From positions 6,212,001 to 6,276,000 of the forward strand of contig NC_045150.1 in the NCBI RefSeq assembly GCF_008831285.2: a DNA stretch of 64,000 nucleotides, given 5' to 3'. A program made the position numbers and the translations under genes. Positions 1-12,470 of this stretch are shown piece by piece (within the stretch, counting starts at the first letter, position 1; every line of letters starts with the position of its first letter). Source of the DNA: Nymphaea colorata. Taxonomy: Eukaryota > Streptophyta > Magnoliopsida > Nymphaeales > Nymphaeaceae. Under the pieces are notes generated by a model. The model was not told the DNA's origin and searched no databases. It saw nothing but the letters and a program-made list of their open reading frames with translations.

Positions 1-4
1 AATC

Positions 5-480
5 TCACGCATGTATTAAGTACTCGAGAGCCCGTTTGTCGCGGGTTCGGACTTTCCGAGAGGTGATGCCGATCCCTCGGAAGAAAGATTTCTCGCAGCC
101 CGGGGAATCCTGATCACCGCTTACCCATTTCTGCATTACCCTACCAATTCTCATGAGACCCACGATGGAAGCAAACCCGAATTTCTGAAAGATCGAAACC
201 CTAACTTTTTCTTATAGAATTTCACCTGGCAAGTTCCCTGCTCAATCCTATGCCACATATATCCATGGAAATCAGACCTAAATTCCGTTTTTTTTTTTCC
301 CGGACGATTCCGACTTCGACCCAAATGCGAAAGAAACACCACCAATTCCCCTCCAGAACAGTTACCTGATCAAGAATGGAAGCGAACTCCCTGTGTGGAG
401 CACTTCTAGGGTTTGAAAGAGAGAGGGAGAGCGAGAATGAGAGAAAGAAAGTAGGGGGGAGGGGGCTCGTGCTTTTCTAG
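5..480 (-). other. possible 5' end of a minus-strand gene leaving the window
   Basis: Read on the minus strand, 480-366 looks like a 5' leader exon. It is pyrimidine-rich with an AAACCCTAG-type stretch and ends at a good donor (CAG|GTAACT, exon end 366). Further on, an ATG at 154-152 opens a 49-codon frame (begins MRIGRVMQKW, rich in Arg and Lys) that stops at 7-5. I do not recognise the product. It could be the first coding exon with a donor near the window edge, or it could be chance. The 480-640 stretch would then be its promoter. Low certainty. Confidence 0.3.
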
Positions 481-664
481 CGTGGCGAACGCTACTGGTT
501 CCACGGGAATCAACTAAAATGCCACTACCTTTATTGGAACAGAATTGCCCATCCAACCGGCTATCCATCATAAATGTGTTGGACTCGGTGGAGTGTGAAC
601 TGATACCCACTAAACACCGGTCCAAAGCTCAGGCTCGAGTTGGTCTCAAGTTCTTGTCGCAGCT

Positions 665-740
665 CAAAGTTCCACTTGTTTAGTTATTGGACCAGACTCG
701 ATCAAAGTTCCACTTGTTTAGTTATTGGACCAGACTCGAT
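665..740. repeat. perfect 38-bp tandem duplication
   Basis: Two identical 38-bp units lie head to tail (665-702 and 703-740), each starting CAAAGTTCCACTTG and ending GACCAGACTCGAT. There is no difference between the copies, so the duplication is recent. It is not in any gene I can support. Confidence 0.95.
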
Positions 741-1603
741 CGTCAGCTTCATACTCATCTGGCATTGGTTTAATGTCTACTTTTATTTGAAAGCAAAGTT
801 TTATTTTTTTAATATTTTAAAAGCACTCGACGATGTATCAATAGTTTTATGAGCCATCGGCAACACACAAATAATTTCTAAGGGAGTCACTGACGACACA
901 CCAAGAGTTTTTAAGAAAGTCATCGTTAAAAGTTTGTATGTCGACATCACGTCTATATATATATATATATATATATGTTAAATCAACCCCAAGCCTAGCC
1001 TATCATAGGCTGCATAACCAACTACCCATTTAGTACCCGGCTCATTGACCAACCTTAAGCGAAAGCATGCACTAGGATGTATCAATCTAAATCAATCTAT
1101 TTAGCAAGTTCTCATAAACAAAACTCATATCCCTTAAGCGGTTATTTTTTGATTCATTGAGCAATTTTGTAAGCTAAGTCTTTCTTCTTCATATTGAGGG
1201 AGTGGCTGATTGATGTTTAGGGCAAAAAAGGTTTTCCCGTTACAGCTCAAGACCTTGGAGGCAGGGACAAACCTCTGGCTCGCCCAAAACACATGAGGAT
1301 TCAAAAGTGACAAATTAAAAGATGCTTCTTTTTCTAACCAAAGGACCACTAACACCCTAGTCTCCATTCAATTTGAACACCTTCCCTCAAAAAATGATTA
1401 GGTTGATTGGTAAATTGGAAACAAATGGTAGGTTGATTGGATTTAGTCTTATAAACTTCATGATTCCTTAAGGTTGGTAGGTGGTGGCATGTCGATGATT
1501 TCTTACCATTGGCATAATTCACTTCTATACCACTTCTATGTCATTTTGGCGGACCATGAGTTCCAAGAGTTTGATAAATTTGACTCTAAGAGACATTTAT
1601 GTA
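741..1603. other. intergenic, no gene seen
   Basis: AT-rich sequence without a supportable gene. It contains a (TA)n run at about 951-976. Confidence 0.6.
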
Positions 1604-1862
1604 AGTTGAAGTTAGAGCTTATAGAGAAAACCTTCAAATTCGGAAAGTGTAGTTGAAGTTAGAGCTTATAGAGCAAAATCATTCAAATTTGGAAAGTGTC
1701 TATACATGACCTTTTTTTGCCTTAGACTTGATTACAGTGTCATAAGTATCTATGAGTTATACATTTGATTATTACTCATTCAAATTTGGAAAGTGTTGAT
1801 ATATGACCTTTTCTTGCCTTAGATTTGATTAGAATGTCATATGTATAGAAGAATTATACATC
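1604..1862. repeat. nested short tandem duplications
   Basis: A 47-bp unit starting AGTTGAAGTTAGAGC occurs at 1604 and again at 1651. The second copy merges into a diverged unit of about 98 bp: ATTCAAATTTGGAAAGTGT followed by a TATACATGACC-like segment near 1682, repeated from about 1779 to 1862. No coding content. Confidence 0.8.
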
Positions 1863-2240
1863 TTATTGTGAAATATGTAGCTATTGTCCTTTGATAGGTT
1901 GCCCTCCATTTTCCGATCTGAATGGCACCATTATATAATAGGATGTTCCTTGTGAGGGTGGTAAAAGAGGCTTTGGCATGATTTTTGACTAGCAGTTTGA
2001 TTTGCTTATAAAATGAATATTCATTCATGAAAGAGAACATGACATGTCGGATAATACTATCGGCTAAGAGGTTGATCTTTAGAAGCAGATAATCATCTAT
2101 TGAAGGAGGTGCTTTGTTAAGATTCGTAAAAACAATGCAAACACAGACTTTGCCATTTTTCTTAGGGACTAGCATGATGTTGATAAACCAGTTAAGGTAA
2201 TTGATTAGTCGAATAAAGTACGCTTTTAATGAATTTTCTA
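1837..2240 (-). pseudogene. Ty3/gypsy reverse transcriptase fragment
   Basis: The minus strand carries a decayed reverse-transcriptase core. Motifs in order are LVPKKNGKVCVCIVFTNLNK (family form VPKKNGKxRxCVDFxxLN), then PSIDDYLLLKINLLADS, then MFSFMNEYSFYKQIKL (family form MFSFMDGYSGYNQI), then ATYQRTI. An upstream piece resembling the gypsy IRP-Y-W segment continues to about 2240. Neither a protease nor the catalytic YxDD portion is recognisable, and no LTRs are visible. This is an old internal pol fragment. Confidence 0.8.
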
Positions 2241-4559
2241 AGCCTTCATTGACTTTGCCCTCTAATTAGAGACTATCTACCTATATACAATATTTGGGTT
2301 CATCTTATGTGCCAATGTTGATTTTCTTAGTCAAGTCATTGGCTAAGGGAGAGAGATCGAGTTGATCCTACCTCTGAATTTGTGTGAACTTTACCAAATT
2401 CTATTATGGATAAATCTAATTTCGATAGTACTCTTGATTGCTCTTTGGATTCACTCATGATTTGGCTTTTGCCTTGGTTATACTTGAACAATAATGAAAC
2501 TTTGGAAGTTCTATTAGAGATGGGACAAACTGAGATAGTTGTGGTTTGGAACATGATCCATTTCTAGCCTTGGGAGCCAATTTGAAGTCTCGAAATGAAA
2601 AATAGGTTTAAAAATTGAACAACACATTTGATTAGTGTTAGGAACGAGACTTTCCCTCCCTCTCTCTCATGATACCAAGAGAACAAACCAAAGAAGAGAA
2701 GAAAGAAGACACAATAGACAAAGTTCTCTTAGGTCCATGGCCACATAAAGTTTTCACTATCACAGAAGAATCAAATAATACAAGAAACAATCCTCTCTTA
2801 AACACGGGGATTAGGGCAAGCTTGCAAAATATAAATTTACATGAATATCTGCTAAGTATAGATCAGGATCCGCGCTCCAACAATCAAAAGGGAAAGTGAC
2901 CACTAGTTGAAAGAGTTTTATTTCGCAGACTAAAAAGAGTAGAAGGATAGGCAATATTAACAAGGAATAACAGGGATGAATATAGAAGATGAAAAAATAA
3001 AACTGCTCACCAAGCCAATAGAGATAAGATTGACTCCACAACAAGCAAAGATTAAACAAAAGGAAATCAAGACCATAAGAGCCAATGAATATCAAGACTG
3101 AGACAAAATCAAGACATTGACCCAATGGGAAAGGGAAGACCACAATCAAAAGAATTTGGGTTAGTTTAAAGTTCTAAACATGATTAAAAAGTGATATGAA
3201 CATAAAGGGTTCAAGCATCAATCAAATTCAACAATTGGCTACACAGATGATTATGCACATACAACACTCCCTAAATGGCAACCCTAACATGCATTATTTT
3301 GAAAACAGGTATATGACCCTGACTCGACTCAGGCTTCCTAGGTCATGTTTCTTCGAATCAAAACATGCCTTTAAACCCAAATTAAGGTCCAAAGCACATA
3401 TGTGGCATAGAATTCTCTAGAGTGACTGCAAATTGGGTTCACAGTTTTCCTTGATATATAGGCCTATGGTGCTAGCAAGGGAACTTGTTGAGCTCAAAAT
3501 TGGTTCAGTTTGTAAGATACTCTCAAACAATGGAAAGACCAAGACAAAAATAGGCAAAGGATATTCTGAAAGTTTGTAGTACATTCACAATCAGTTAGCT
3601 CTAATATAATGAACCCTAAGATAGGGGTTAAAATAATGGAGGAAAAATGCACTTGCATACTTGGTTTTCATACAAATCCTAAATTAAAAAGGGTGACATA
3701 ATTCTAGGTGAACATGAATGAGGTTCATTGATTAGTCCAAAATGCAAAAGCAAATAAAAAGCAGCCAAACTATGCTAAATTTTTATATGAAATGAAATGT
3801 CAACTAGGTTCAAAGTTAAGGCTTTTGGGTTCCATGTGTAGCAAATATCAAAGGACAATATCTAGAAGCTTTGAAGTATATACGTGAAGGACCAATTAGA
3901 TGTGAAGGATTCTAATAGGTCCTATCTAAGTCACCATCTATGTTTAGAGGTAGCAATTTTTTCCATTATTCCATCTTTTCCACCTTTGGAAAAGAAAAAA
4001 GTTTGAAAATTCGCCTTTAGTTTGAAATTTGCAGGAAGTCATAACACCTTTATCAAGGGTTACTAGAGTCGAGGATTGATTTTTATGCCTTCTATACCTC
4101 AAAATCTCTCAGAATTATCTTGAAAACTAAGTACAAAGTGAAATGTGCATGGTGTGACCTACCCTGAAGAGTGCTGAATTTTGAAAAACGATGGTGAATC
4201 ATTATTTGGACTAGAAATAATAGAAGGAGAGCCTGTGAAACCATGACAAAAGTTTGGTTTAAATAGATGGGCATGATTGATTTTGGTAAAGAGTCCTTAA
4301 CTGATTTAGACGGAGAAAAAGAACATGATCTTAATAATATGTTCGCAGAAGAATTCCTAACTAAACTAAATTTGGTAAAGATATTTGAACAAAGAAGAAT
4401 TTATTGGACTTATTTGAAAACTATCGATGTTGTATTTGAACAGGTTGTTTACATAAGAATCCAACGTTAGTTTGGGAAATGATTGTATTTATTTATTTTT
4501 TTTTTGGGTGGGGTGGGTTGGGAGGGGATTAGGTTTATAAGTGAAAGGATAAATATCCA
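2241..4559. other. intergenic, no gene seen
   Basis: AT-rich DNA with only short frames that match nothing I know. It may contain unrecognised remains of the element that supplied the gypsy fragment on its left, but no LTR pair or protein motif is visible. Confidence 0.5.
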
Positions 4560-5575
4560 ATTGGATCTAAGAAAGAACACTTGGAGCTAGAAAGATCCAA
4601 CTGGATTTTGAAAGGTATATGAAGAAAGGCCCAACTAAGTCTATAAAGAAAATCAAAATAACACTAGGGAATGTGAAAACAAGAAATTGGACCATTAGGA
4701 CTGGATCCTCATTATTAGGTCCATAAATAAAGAGTTCAAAAGGAATTTGGAAAATGGTAATCTTTTTGGGCCTTAAGATTTGAGTCTTCATCGTTAATAT
4801 TAAAGTATATTTGGAGAATGGTATTGAAAAGATCAATTAAGCTGGTTTTTGATTTTTTTTTAAGATAGCTTTCGAAATATGTTTTAGGAGAATTCATTTT
4901 GAAAAGTTGCTTTAGATTTGAGTTGGATAATTTAGCAAATTTGGATTATACTCATCTATGTGGCAATTACAAAAGTTTTTGTCAGAGGCTTAAAGCAGAA
5001 AAGAAACAATTAATATGGTTATTTGATTATATATTACAAGAAAATGGGTTAAATATAAGGAAATGTGGGCTACTTGAGGCAGACTCAGCGGCATTTTCAG
5101 CCTTTGAGTGCAGGCCCTGTAAACAACCTATAAGGAAATGAATTCTAAAAACTAAGGCAAATGGAGTTGGAAAATTCTACTAATTAGATGTACTTGAAAA
5201 CCGTATTAAATAGTTTGAAATTTTGTATTAAATGGCTTTTAAAAATTCTATTAATGGATCCAAATGTCTGTATTAGATGAATTTGGAAATATGTATTAGT
5301 TAGACATAAAAATCTATGTTAGTTGGATTAAAAAAAAAACTGTATTAAAGAATTTGAATGTCCGTTTTGCTGGACCTCAAAAAGTGTAACTCTAGTTAGG
5401 GATTTGAAAACTGTTTTTAGTGGATTTGGAAAACTATGTTAACGACTTTGAAGAATTGTATTGACTGGATTTGAGAGGACTAGGAACTGCATTGTTTGAA
5501 AACTATATTGGTTGGATTTGAAAATCATATCAATTGAATTTGAAAGTTGTGGGAATTGGACTAAAAAACTACATT
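4560..5575. repeat. degenerate minisatellite-like array, core TTGGATTTGAAAACTGTATTA
   Basis: From about 5160 to 5575 a motif of roughly 25-35 bp recurs about a dozen times with heavy divergence. Its core is close to GGATTTGAAAA followed by CTGTATTA. The stretch 4560-4850 holds looser relatives (CCAATTGGATCTAAGAAAGA, CCAACTGGATTTTGAAAGG). This is an old tandem array, unlike any simple sequence repeat in the window. Confidence 0.6.
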
Positions 5576-6270
5576 AACATGATAAAGTTAGATTGATTTG
5601 CTCACGCAATAGTGAAGTAAGCTTGGAAATGCACACATTCGATAACTTAAAATTAGAGAATTTATATGATCTCGAAGGTGACTCAAATTTATTACAGGCT
5701 ATTAAAGGAACGAGTCGTGCTTCCACAGGCCTATAGGAAAATCATGCATAATATCCAAAGAGGGCAGCAACGGAATGAAGAGAGCCCAATCATTCCTTGC
5801 CGTGTGTGGTTACTCCCTCATTTATCCTTGCAAACTGAATTATTCTTTTCTTAAGAGCCATGTTTTTGTTTCCAAAATTACCTCCCGTTTTCTCAATCAA
5901 CATGCTTTCAGACCTCCTTGGCTGATGCATTTTGAACTGTTCTAGGTATGTCTTTGGTTGACAAGATGAACAATTATTTATTGTAACTACATTCATAAAT
6001 TCTGATTTCCTCATTGGCAATATCTGCTTTAACAGTTTGTGACACATCATTAATCTTGTTTCTCAAGTTTCACATTTCAATTACAATGTAAAGCAAATTC
6101 GCCCAACTGTAAATGCTGAGAAAAAAAAACCCAATCACTTTCTTGAAGCAATATTTATTGCTGAAGGGAAGCTGAATAAAGCTATCTACTTACTACAATG
6201 ATGTTCAAGACATTTTACATTGGTAGTCAAGACAAATAGGATAAAACATAGAAGTTTAGTGTCTTGCTCT
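5576..6270. other. intergenic and 3' flank of the FIS1-like gene
   Basis: No gene seen. The part next to 6271 would hold the 3' UTR of the minus-strand FIS1-like gene. Confidence 0.5.
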
Positions 6271-9200
6271 TCATTTACCCCTTCTATCCAACCTACTGAA
6301 TTTCTTGATTCCTAGGATAAAGCACCCACCAGCAAATAACATTGCCGCGATGGCAGCAAAACCCTTGATGATCTGATCACCTATAAAAAGGTCCTTTCAG
6401 TTAGCTGACGATGAGGGAAGAGACATCACATGCACAGACACACACACACACATCAACATATATAAATGCAGAAGGGATGGGGCAATATTTCTGACCAGAT
6501 ATATATCAGGGTTTATCATCAGAGTGCAGGACAGATCATTCACAAGGTGAAATGCTTATGAGCAACACCACCAAACCACGAATTTTAAGGTCGGTGTTCC
6601 ATCAACTGCACATGAAAAGCCAACCAAGATACAAGTTTGGTCCCTGCTAGCATCGTACATGCAATACCAGGAACTAGATCCCATTCTCTGTAATCAAGAT
6701 CAGATCCCGAGTGCAAACAGTTAAGGGTGTAAATTACATCCAGACCCTGATCCAATCCAAGCTACTATGTCCAAGCATGTTTTCAGAATCAGGTCAGATT
6801 TGAGGGCATGTGTGAATTTTTGTCACATTTGACACCACGTATATACTATTTTATGTCATATCCAACACCATATATGTACTAACTAGACCGTGTGGATCCA
6901 GCCTCAATGTTGATTCTTTTTATTGAATGTTTCTCTTTGTAAATAAAATTTATAAGCCAGATCTTGGCTGTTGACACCGAAAGGAGCATGTGTATTCTGA
7001 TGACAAGGGGAAATCACCAAATTTTGGACTTGCAATGTAAGAAATGCACGTCTACTTTGGTCTCCAATTGTTGCCGTGCAAAACTCATCTCATGTCTACC
7101 AACTTACCAAGAAGTTCCCTGAGCCACTGCTTTTGCTTGTAGGGCAACAAGTTTTGTTGCTTCTTTCAGCTTAAGGACTTGAATCCAACTTACCCAACTA
7201 AGGTGCAGAGAGATTGAAGCTTACCAAAACGAACATATGAAACAGAAAACAAATTAACAGCGCAACTAATTGCCTCACCTTTCATCATCCTATGGTAAGC
7301 AACATCTTCAAGATGGAAAACCTTCTTTAGAAGGGGAAGTTCCTGCAAGGAGAGGAGAAGGTTCCAGTTATTTCTGTTATGATCTGCATCTCACATCCAT
7401 GAAACACAACAAGGTTTATGTAACAATCTCTCTCTCTCCCTCTCCAAAATCAAACATGACTTAGAAAAATTCTTAATAGAGTAGAACATAAATTTAATAG
7501 AAGTTACATGTATGGCATGGTCAAATTTGTAAGGAAATCTATATGGAGAACATCAAGCTGTGATTTCAGAAGAGTGTTGGTAAATATGCTAGCTGAAACA
7601 GCAACTTCCTATATGGTTTCAAACGCAATTTTGGACCAATAAAATCTTTCTGGTCTCCAATTTGAACCCTTAACATATTTGATAAAAACTACATATGTAA
7701 AATGTGTTGGTCCTGACCTCTTTGGGTAAGGCCACATTGTCTGCCTCAGCTGAAAGGCTACTGGTGTTTTCAATTTTTTATTTTATTTTTTACATTTTCT
7801 AAAGAACAACGTGAAAATTATGACAAGTTTCCAAATACACAAGTCCAGTTGGAAATTGAGTTTTTAAACTCTAGTCAAACTGAACGATGAGTGCTCCATC
7901 AAGGCTGTACCATGTCATCCCCCTCATCTCTCTCCATACTATTTTACCACAGTTTGACATAGCAAATAATTTCTTCTTTTGAGGAGTATGAAGGATATGA
8001 GTATGTGACAGGAGGAGAATGTGAAGGGTGACAAGTTAAAGACCTTAGATCAAGTTTCAACTTTACCATTCTGCTGTCTTCTTAACTTTTGATGACCGGA
8101 GCTCACTTGGGCTTTTCTTTAAGTGTTAAAAGTTGTTTAAAAATGAAATAAATAATTTAATTAATAAACTAAATAAGATGAGTACCTTTGAAGCTTGTTC
8201 TATAAAGTAGTGGCTCTTTGAATAGCGGCCTTGTCTACGATATTCCAAGGCAAGGAGACAAAGAACCCTTGTTCTTTTGAGCCTACTGCTACAGTCTTTT
8301 AGAGCATCTGTCAAACCGAAAACATCAGCTTAAACATTAATGTGCAAGCCAACTAGTTAAAGCTGTAACATGAAAACTAGAAAACCCCAGAAAAGTGACT
8401 TGAATTATTTATATGTTAACACAAAGAGGTTGTCATTTGAAACATATACTAATACAACACGAGAATGAGTATGGTATTCCTGAATTTTCTGACGTAAGAA
8501 ATTGGCAAAGAAGGGTTAATTGGATGGAGAGTGCAGGTGAAACGCAACCAGGACCAGTAGGTTTATTTAATTCTAGTTTTCATTGTGTGTGTGTGTGTGT
8601 GGTTTTTTTTTTAATAATTTTGGGTCTTCAGCATGCCCGGATCCAAATAGTAATTTGATACTCAATTTATGAAATCAGTTAGAATTAGAAGGTTACACAT
8701 TATCTTATTGCTCACCTAAAACAGTACTTTCGTTTATAAGTTAGGAAACATTATACTATCACAAAAAGGCATTTCCAATCTGTAAGTACATAAGCTATTA
8801 GTGTTTTTTCATAGTTGAATTGAGATTGATGTAAGCATTGCAACAGGACATTAGGTTAAAAATTGTTATTTAGGCGATATGACCTCCAAGTTCTGCTATT
8901 TTCCTTTAATGAGAAAAATGGTTAGTTTTCAAATATTACAAAAACAGAAGATAAGAAATTAATGGAAGCCTAAAGAGTCTATGTTTTCCCAATTTTCGTT
9001 TTAAATAATGATTTATATAATTCTCTTAGAGATGTAAAATTTTGAACAATAAATGTTAATTAACCTCCATAAATCAATTTTTTAGTTTTTTTCCATTTTC
9101 AACCTGCTGTTTATTTAAATAAGACTTTGTTGCATTCCATGTTCATACAATATTGGTGGCTTGACCCTATAACTGTAAGCATTCTTCTCACAGAAATAGA

Positions 9201-10937
9201 GTTACTTATTAGTGTCCCTGTCAAAAAAATCTTCTACTTATGGGCACGTACAATTTTATGATGATAAAAAAAAATGGGTTATATTCAATATGAGAACCTC
9301 TTTCAGTTGCTTCAATTATTAGTTTATTATTCACCAAACATGATCCACATCCCAACTTTTAGGTTTTTCAACATGTAGATTACATTCACGATTGACATGG
9401 TACTTAACAGCAGAAGAGTTCAAACTTCAAACTCCTTAGCCGAATAAGGATCCATATATATGCCAAGAAGTTTCCTTGTTTCATCTGTAGGCTACTAGGC
9501 TTCATTTAAAAACTCTCCCTCTCTTTCTCCCGCAGGAACCATGCATGCATAATAGTAAAACAAAATTATATGACACTGGACATGTGGATGAACTACAAAA
9601 AATAATATCTGAACTATCACTAATCAATTTGAAATATTTGAACCAGATTGTCCTGATGAGATTATATAAGTGCCCCTAAATTCTTGTTTCATTAAGTGCA
9701 TGTTAGAAGTTATAACAGCACATGCATTGGCCCCTAGAAGAACCTTAAAGTAGAAAGCAAACAATCAGCCAAAAATAATCAACCAAAGCACTGCACCTGC
9801 AAGCAAAGCTATGCCAATCCCCACATTCTCTTGCAACCCTGATTGCATGAGAGCCGACAGAAGACTCATGGTTGCTGTGTCTTCCTCTTCCAACTCTGGA
9901 ACTTCATCAAGATCCTTTAACAAAACAATAAATTAAGAGAAGCTAATCAATGTAGATAAGTATACCAACTATAAATGCTTGACCATAAACAGAAAATGAA
10001 AAAAAATGGCCTCAGCTAATTTGCAGGGAGATGCACATTGATTAAAACATTTTTCAAAATTAACAATCAAGAAACAGAGAAAATATGTTGAAAATTTTAC
10101 AATATATGGTTGTAAATAAGCCAGGATCTTCATTTTAACAAGCAAAGCAACTTATCTTGTGTGTTAGAAATGGTGAATCCAACCACCATAATCTACGAGA
10201 AAAATGCTATTAAAAAGTTAATGCATCAAAACAGTTTGGTGGAGACCTAATACAGAGAAGCCAAACTTGTGATGCAATTATGGAAGAGGAATCAAACACC
10301 CCTAAAGCTTTAGTGTCAATTCATTGTTCCAAGAGGAGAATAGCATTATAAAATAGAATCACAGGAACAAAGTTCAGTAAACCTTCACTATTTCTTGAAG
10401 AAGAAGCCAACAATGTGTTTCATCTCCTGTCCTAAAGTATCCTACGGCAAGAAGATAAAGCTTCTCCATCTTCTGCAAGAGGCTGCTGGAGCTATCCAAA
10501 TCGGCTGCAAAAACGTCACAACTATTAATTTTTCGTTTGCCGTCTTCTTTTCTTTTTCCCTTTTGTCTTTTTTCCTCAAAAAAAGAAAAAGAAAAAAGAA
10601 AACTACCATTATAGGTATCCTGAAGAATGTACCATAATAAGGGATATAACTAATGTGTGAGTGTGTCTGAAAGCGATTGAACAGTATGGCCCATATTTCC
10701 AGCCTCAAAATCAATCAAATACCGATGTAGTAAAGTCACCTGCTAGAATGCTCATTCCACGTTGGACATCCTTTCTTTGCCTTGAGTGAACAAGAGCCGA
10801 ACATAACTTGGTTGAGTCCTCGTTGCCATTGGAAGCCTCTCTTTCACAAGACTACATATCATTATATCAAATGCAAATGAATAGTATGCCAAAGAAAGAA
10901 GGAAAAGAATTGGTCACATTTGGTTTTACGAAAGGAG

Positions 10938-10973
<36 letters not shown>

Positions 10974-11278
10974 CACGTTGCAAATGATTGAAGCAGAACA
11001 TCTCGTTTCATTTGCATAGTTGACAAACAAGAGAAGTGGGGATCGGGAAAAGGAAATCATATGATTGAGAACGAGACAGAAGTACTTACTGCAATGTCGC
11101 CGGCTTCCGTCCATGGAAGCGTGTCGTCATCTTCTCCGAAGATGCATCGTTGCAGTCTGCTGGCAAGCCGGGGGATGGGTCCCCGAGATGCAGGTGTATG
11201 AGAGAGACGAAAGCTTTCCTTCCTCCTCACTCCTCCTCCGCCTCCACCTCCTGCGCTCTTCAATGAAACATTAGCCAT
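6271..11278 (-). CDS. FIS1-like mitochondrial/peroxisomal fission protein with duplicated TPR unit
   Basis: Seven exons, all GT-AG: 11278-11090, 10851-10740, 10504-10383, 9914-9797, 8307-8186, 7342-7279, 6380-6271; 278 residues. Residues 52-100 follow plant FIS1 (LPWTEAGDIA, SCEREA, SALVHSRQRKDVQRGMSIL). Residues 113-126 carry KLYLLAVGYFRTGD. Exons 4-5 then repeat the same two-exon unit (SALMQSGLQENVGIGIALLA, LCLLALEYRRQGRYSKS). The last exon encodes a hydrophobic tail anchor (about 246-267) and a basic C-terminus, as in FIS1, which recruits division dynamins to mitochondria and peroxisomes. Plant FIS1 is usually about 165-170 residues with one unit. Exon pairs 2-3 and 4-5 have the same phases (0-1, 1-0) and similar sizes (112+122 and 118+122 bp). 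The family is clear. That one transcript joins both units is inferred from the open frame. A (GA)15 run lies in intron 1 (10941-10970). Confidence 0.8.
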
Positions 11279-11372
11279 TGCACCTCCTCCTCCGCTTGTT
11301 CCTCCTTGTTGATTGGTTGTTCCTCCTCACTCCTCCTCTATCTCCTGTGGTCTTCAATGGAAGATTAGCCAT
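11271..11372 (-). CDS. upstream ORF made by duplication of the FIS1-like start region
   Basis: An ATG at 11372 opens a 33-codon frame beginning MANLPLKTTGDRGG and ending in a run of Arg and Lys. Its stop (11273-11271) overlaps the main start codon (11278-11276) in another frame. The frame is an imperfect copy of the main N-terminus (MANVSLKSAGGGG), so the start region has been tandemly duplicated. If transcription begins upstream of 11372, this overlapping uORF should reduce main-frame initiation. No transcript start can be read from the sequence. Confidence 0.5.
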   Translation of the reverse strand: MANLPLKTTGDRGGVRRNNQSTRRNKRRRRCNG

Positions 11373-11379
11373 GGCTCCT

Positions 11380-12120
11380 CCTCCTCCTCTCTCCTCCCCC
11401 TGTTCCTCCTCGTTGCTTGGTTGTTCCATCACCGGGGAGAAAGAACCGGCTTTCGCGTACGTGTCAGACAGGCCGGGCTGAGAGGTGCATGCTTTTTGTG
11501 CATCGTCTCGAACAATTCGGATACATTTTCCACCAAGAAATACATAGATGGACCGGCTTTCTTTCAATTAAGTAAATGGTATCGGGTTCAAATGAAATTT
11601 GTTAGAGCCCCGCTGAAGCGGAATTTGACAAAACCAAACTCGCAAGGACAAGCTTCTCCTTGTTAAGTCCCATACTTTTCTGCTGCAAGTATTATCCAGA
11701 TGGGTGTGAACTCCAGACAATGATATGTCACTTAAAACTTGCTGTATTTATTATATTTGGCCAGAATTCAACTTTATGAGCAAAAAATATATATAAATTG
11801 AAGTCAGTCGGCCAACCTCTCTTATTGATGTGATTTTTTTAGTTTTATAATCTTAAAAATAGTCGTAAATAATGCATTCCGTGGCTAGAAACCATGTCAA
11901 ATGATTTGTTGTTGTAGGATGCATAATTTGCGACACTTTTTAGTATCATAAGTTTTGTACAGTATAGTCATCCAGACTTTCAATCAATCAATTACGGGTT
12001 GCCGGTCCAATGGTTCGGGCAATGTGCAATGAGAGGCCACAGCATTTCTCCATCTAAACCGAGATAGATAAATCCAATGATCTTTTTGAAATACTTCAAC
12101 TTCTCCCACATGCAAATCCT
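11380..12120. other. promoter-side flank of the FIS1-like gene, no other gene
   Basis: GC-richer up to about 11660, then AT-rich. No additional gene is supportable. Confidence 0.5.
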
Positions 12121-12124
12121 GTGT

Positions 12125-12470
12125 GTAGCATGGGTATGGGTCGAGCCGCCGGTGGATACCTGGTATTCGGTCTGACTCGGGCCCAAGCTTGACTCGGGCT
12201 CAAAAAAAAGGGCACCGGCCGGCTTGAAATATTATCAAATCGGTCCGAGTGGGCCTGATAATAGTTTTGTAATATATATTTTATTATTTATATGTATAAT
12301 TATAATATTTTATTATGATTTTTAATATTTATATATTATTTTATATTAAAAATATATAGTTTATAATTTAATTGGGCCAAATCTGGGTTTCTAGTGTCAG
12401 ACAAACTCAAGTTTTGGGTATCAGGCCAGCCCGAGCACGACTTTTTATCTGGCCTGCCCATACTTACTTA
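12125..12470. mobile_element. MITE-like element with GGTATGGG ends
   Basis: The left end (GGGTATGGGTCGAG) and the right end (GGCCTGCCCATACTTAC) are imperfect inverted repeats. They enclose GGGCCC-containing subterminal blocks (CTCGGGCCCAAGCTTGACTC, TCAGGCCAGCCCGAGC) and an AT-rich middle. The style matches hAT-type nonautonomous elements elsewhere in the window. I found no convincing target duplication. Confidence 0.45.

Noticed and set aside
11278-11666. Plus-strand frames opposite the FIS1-like N-terminus
   Set aside because: They are antisense readings of GGA/CCT-rich coding sequence and lack any family motif.
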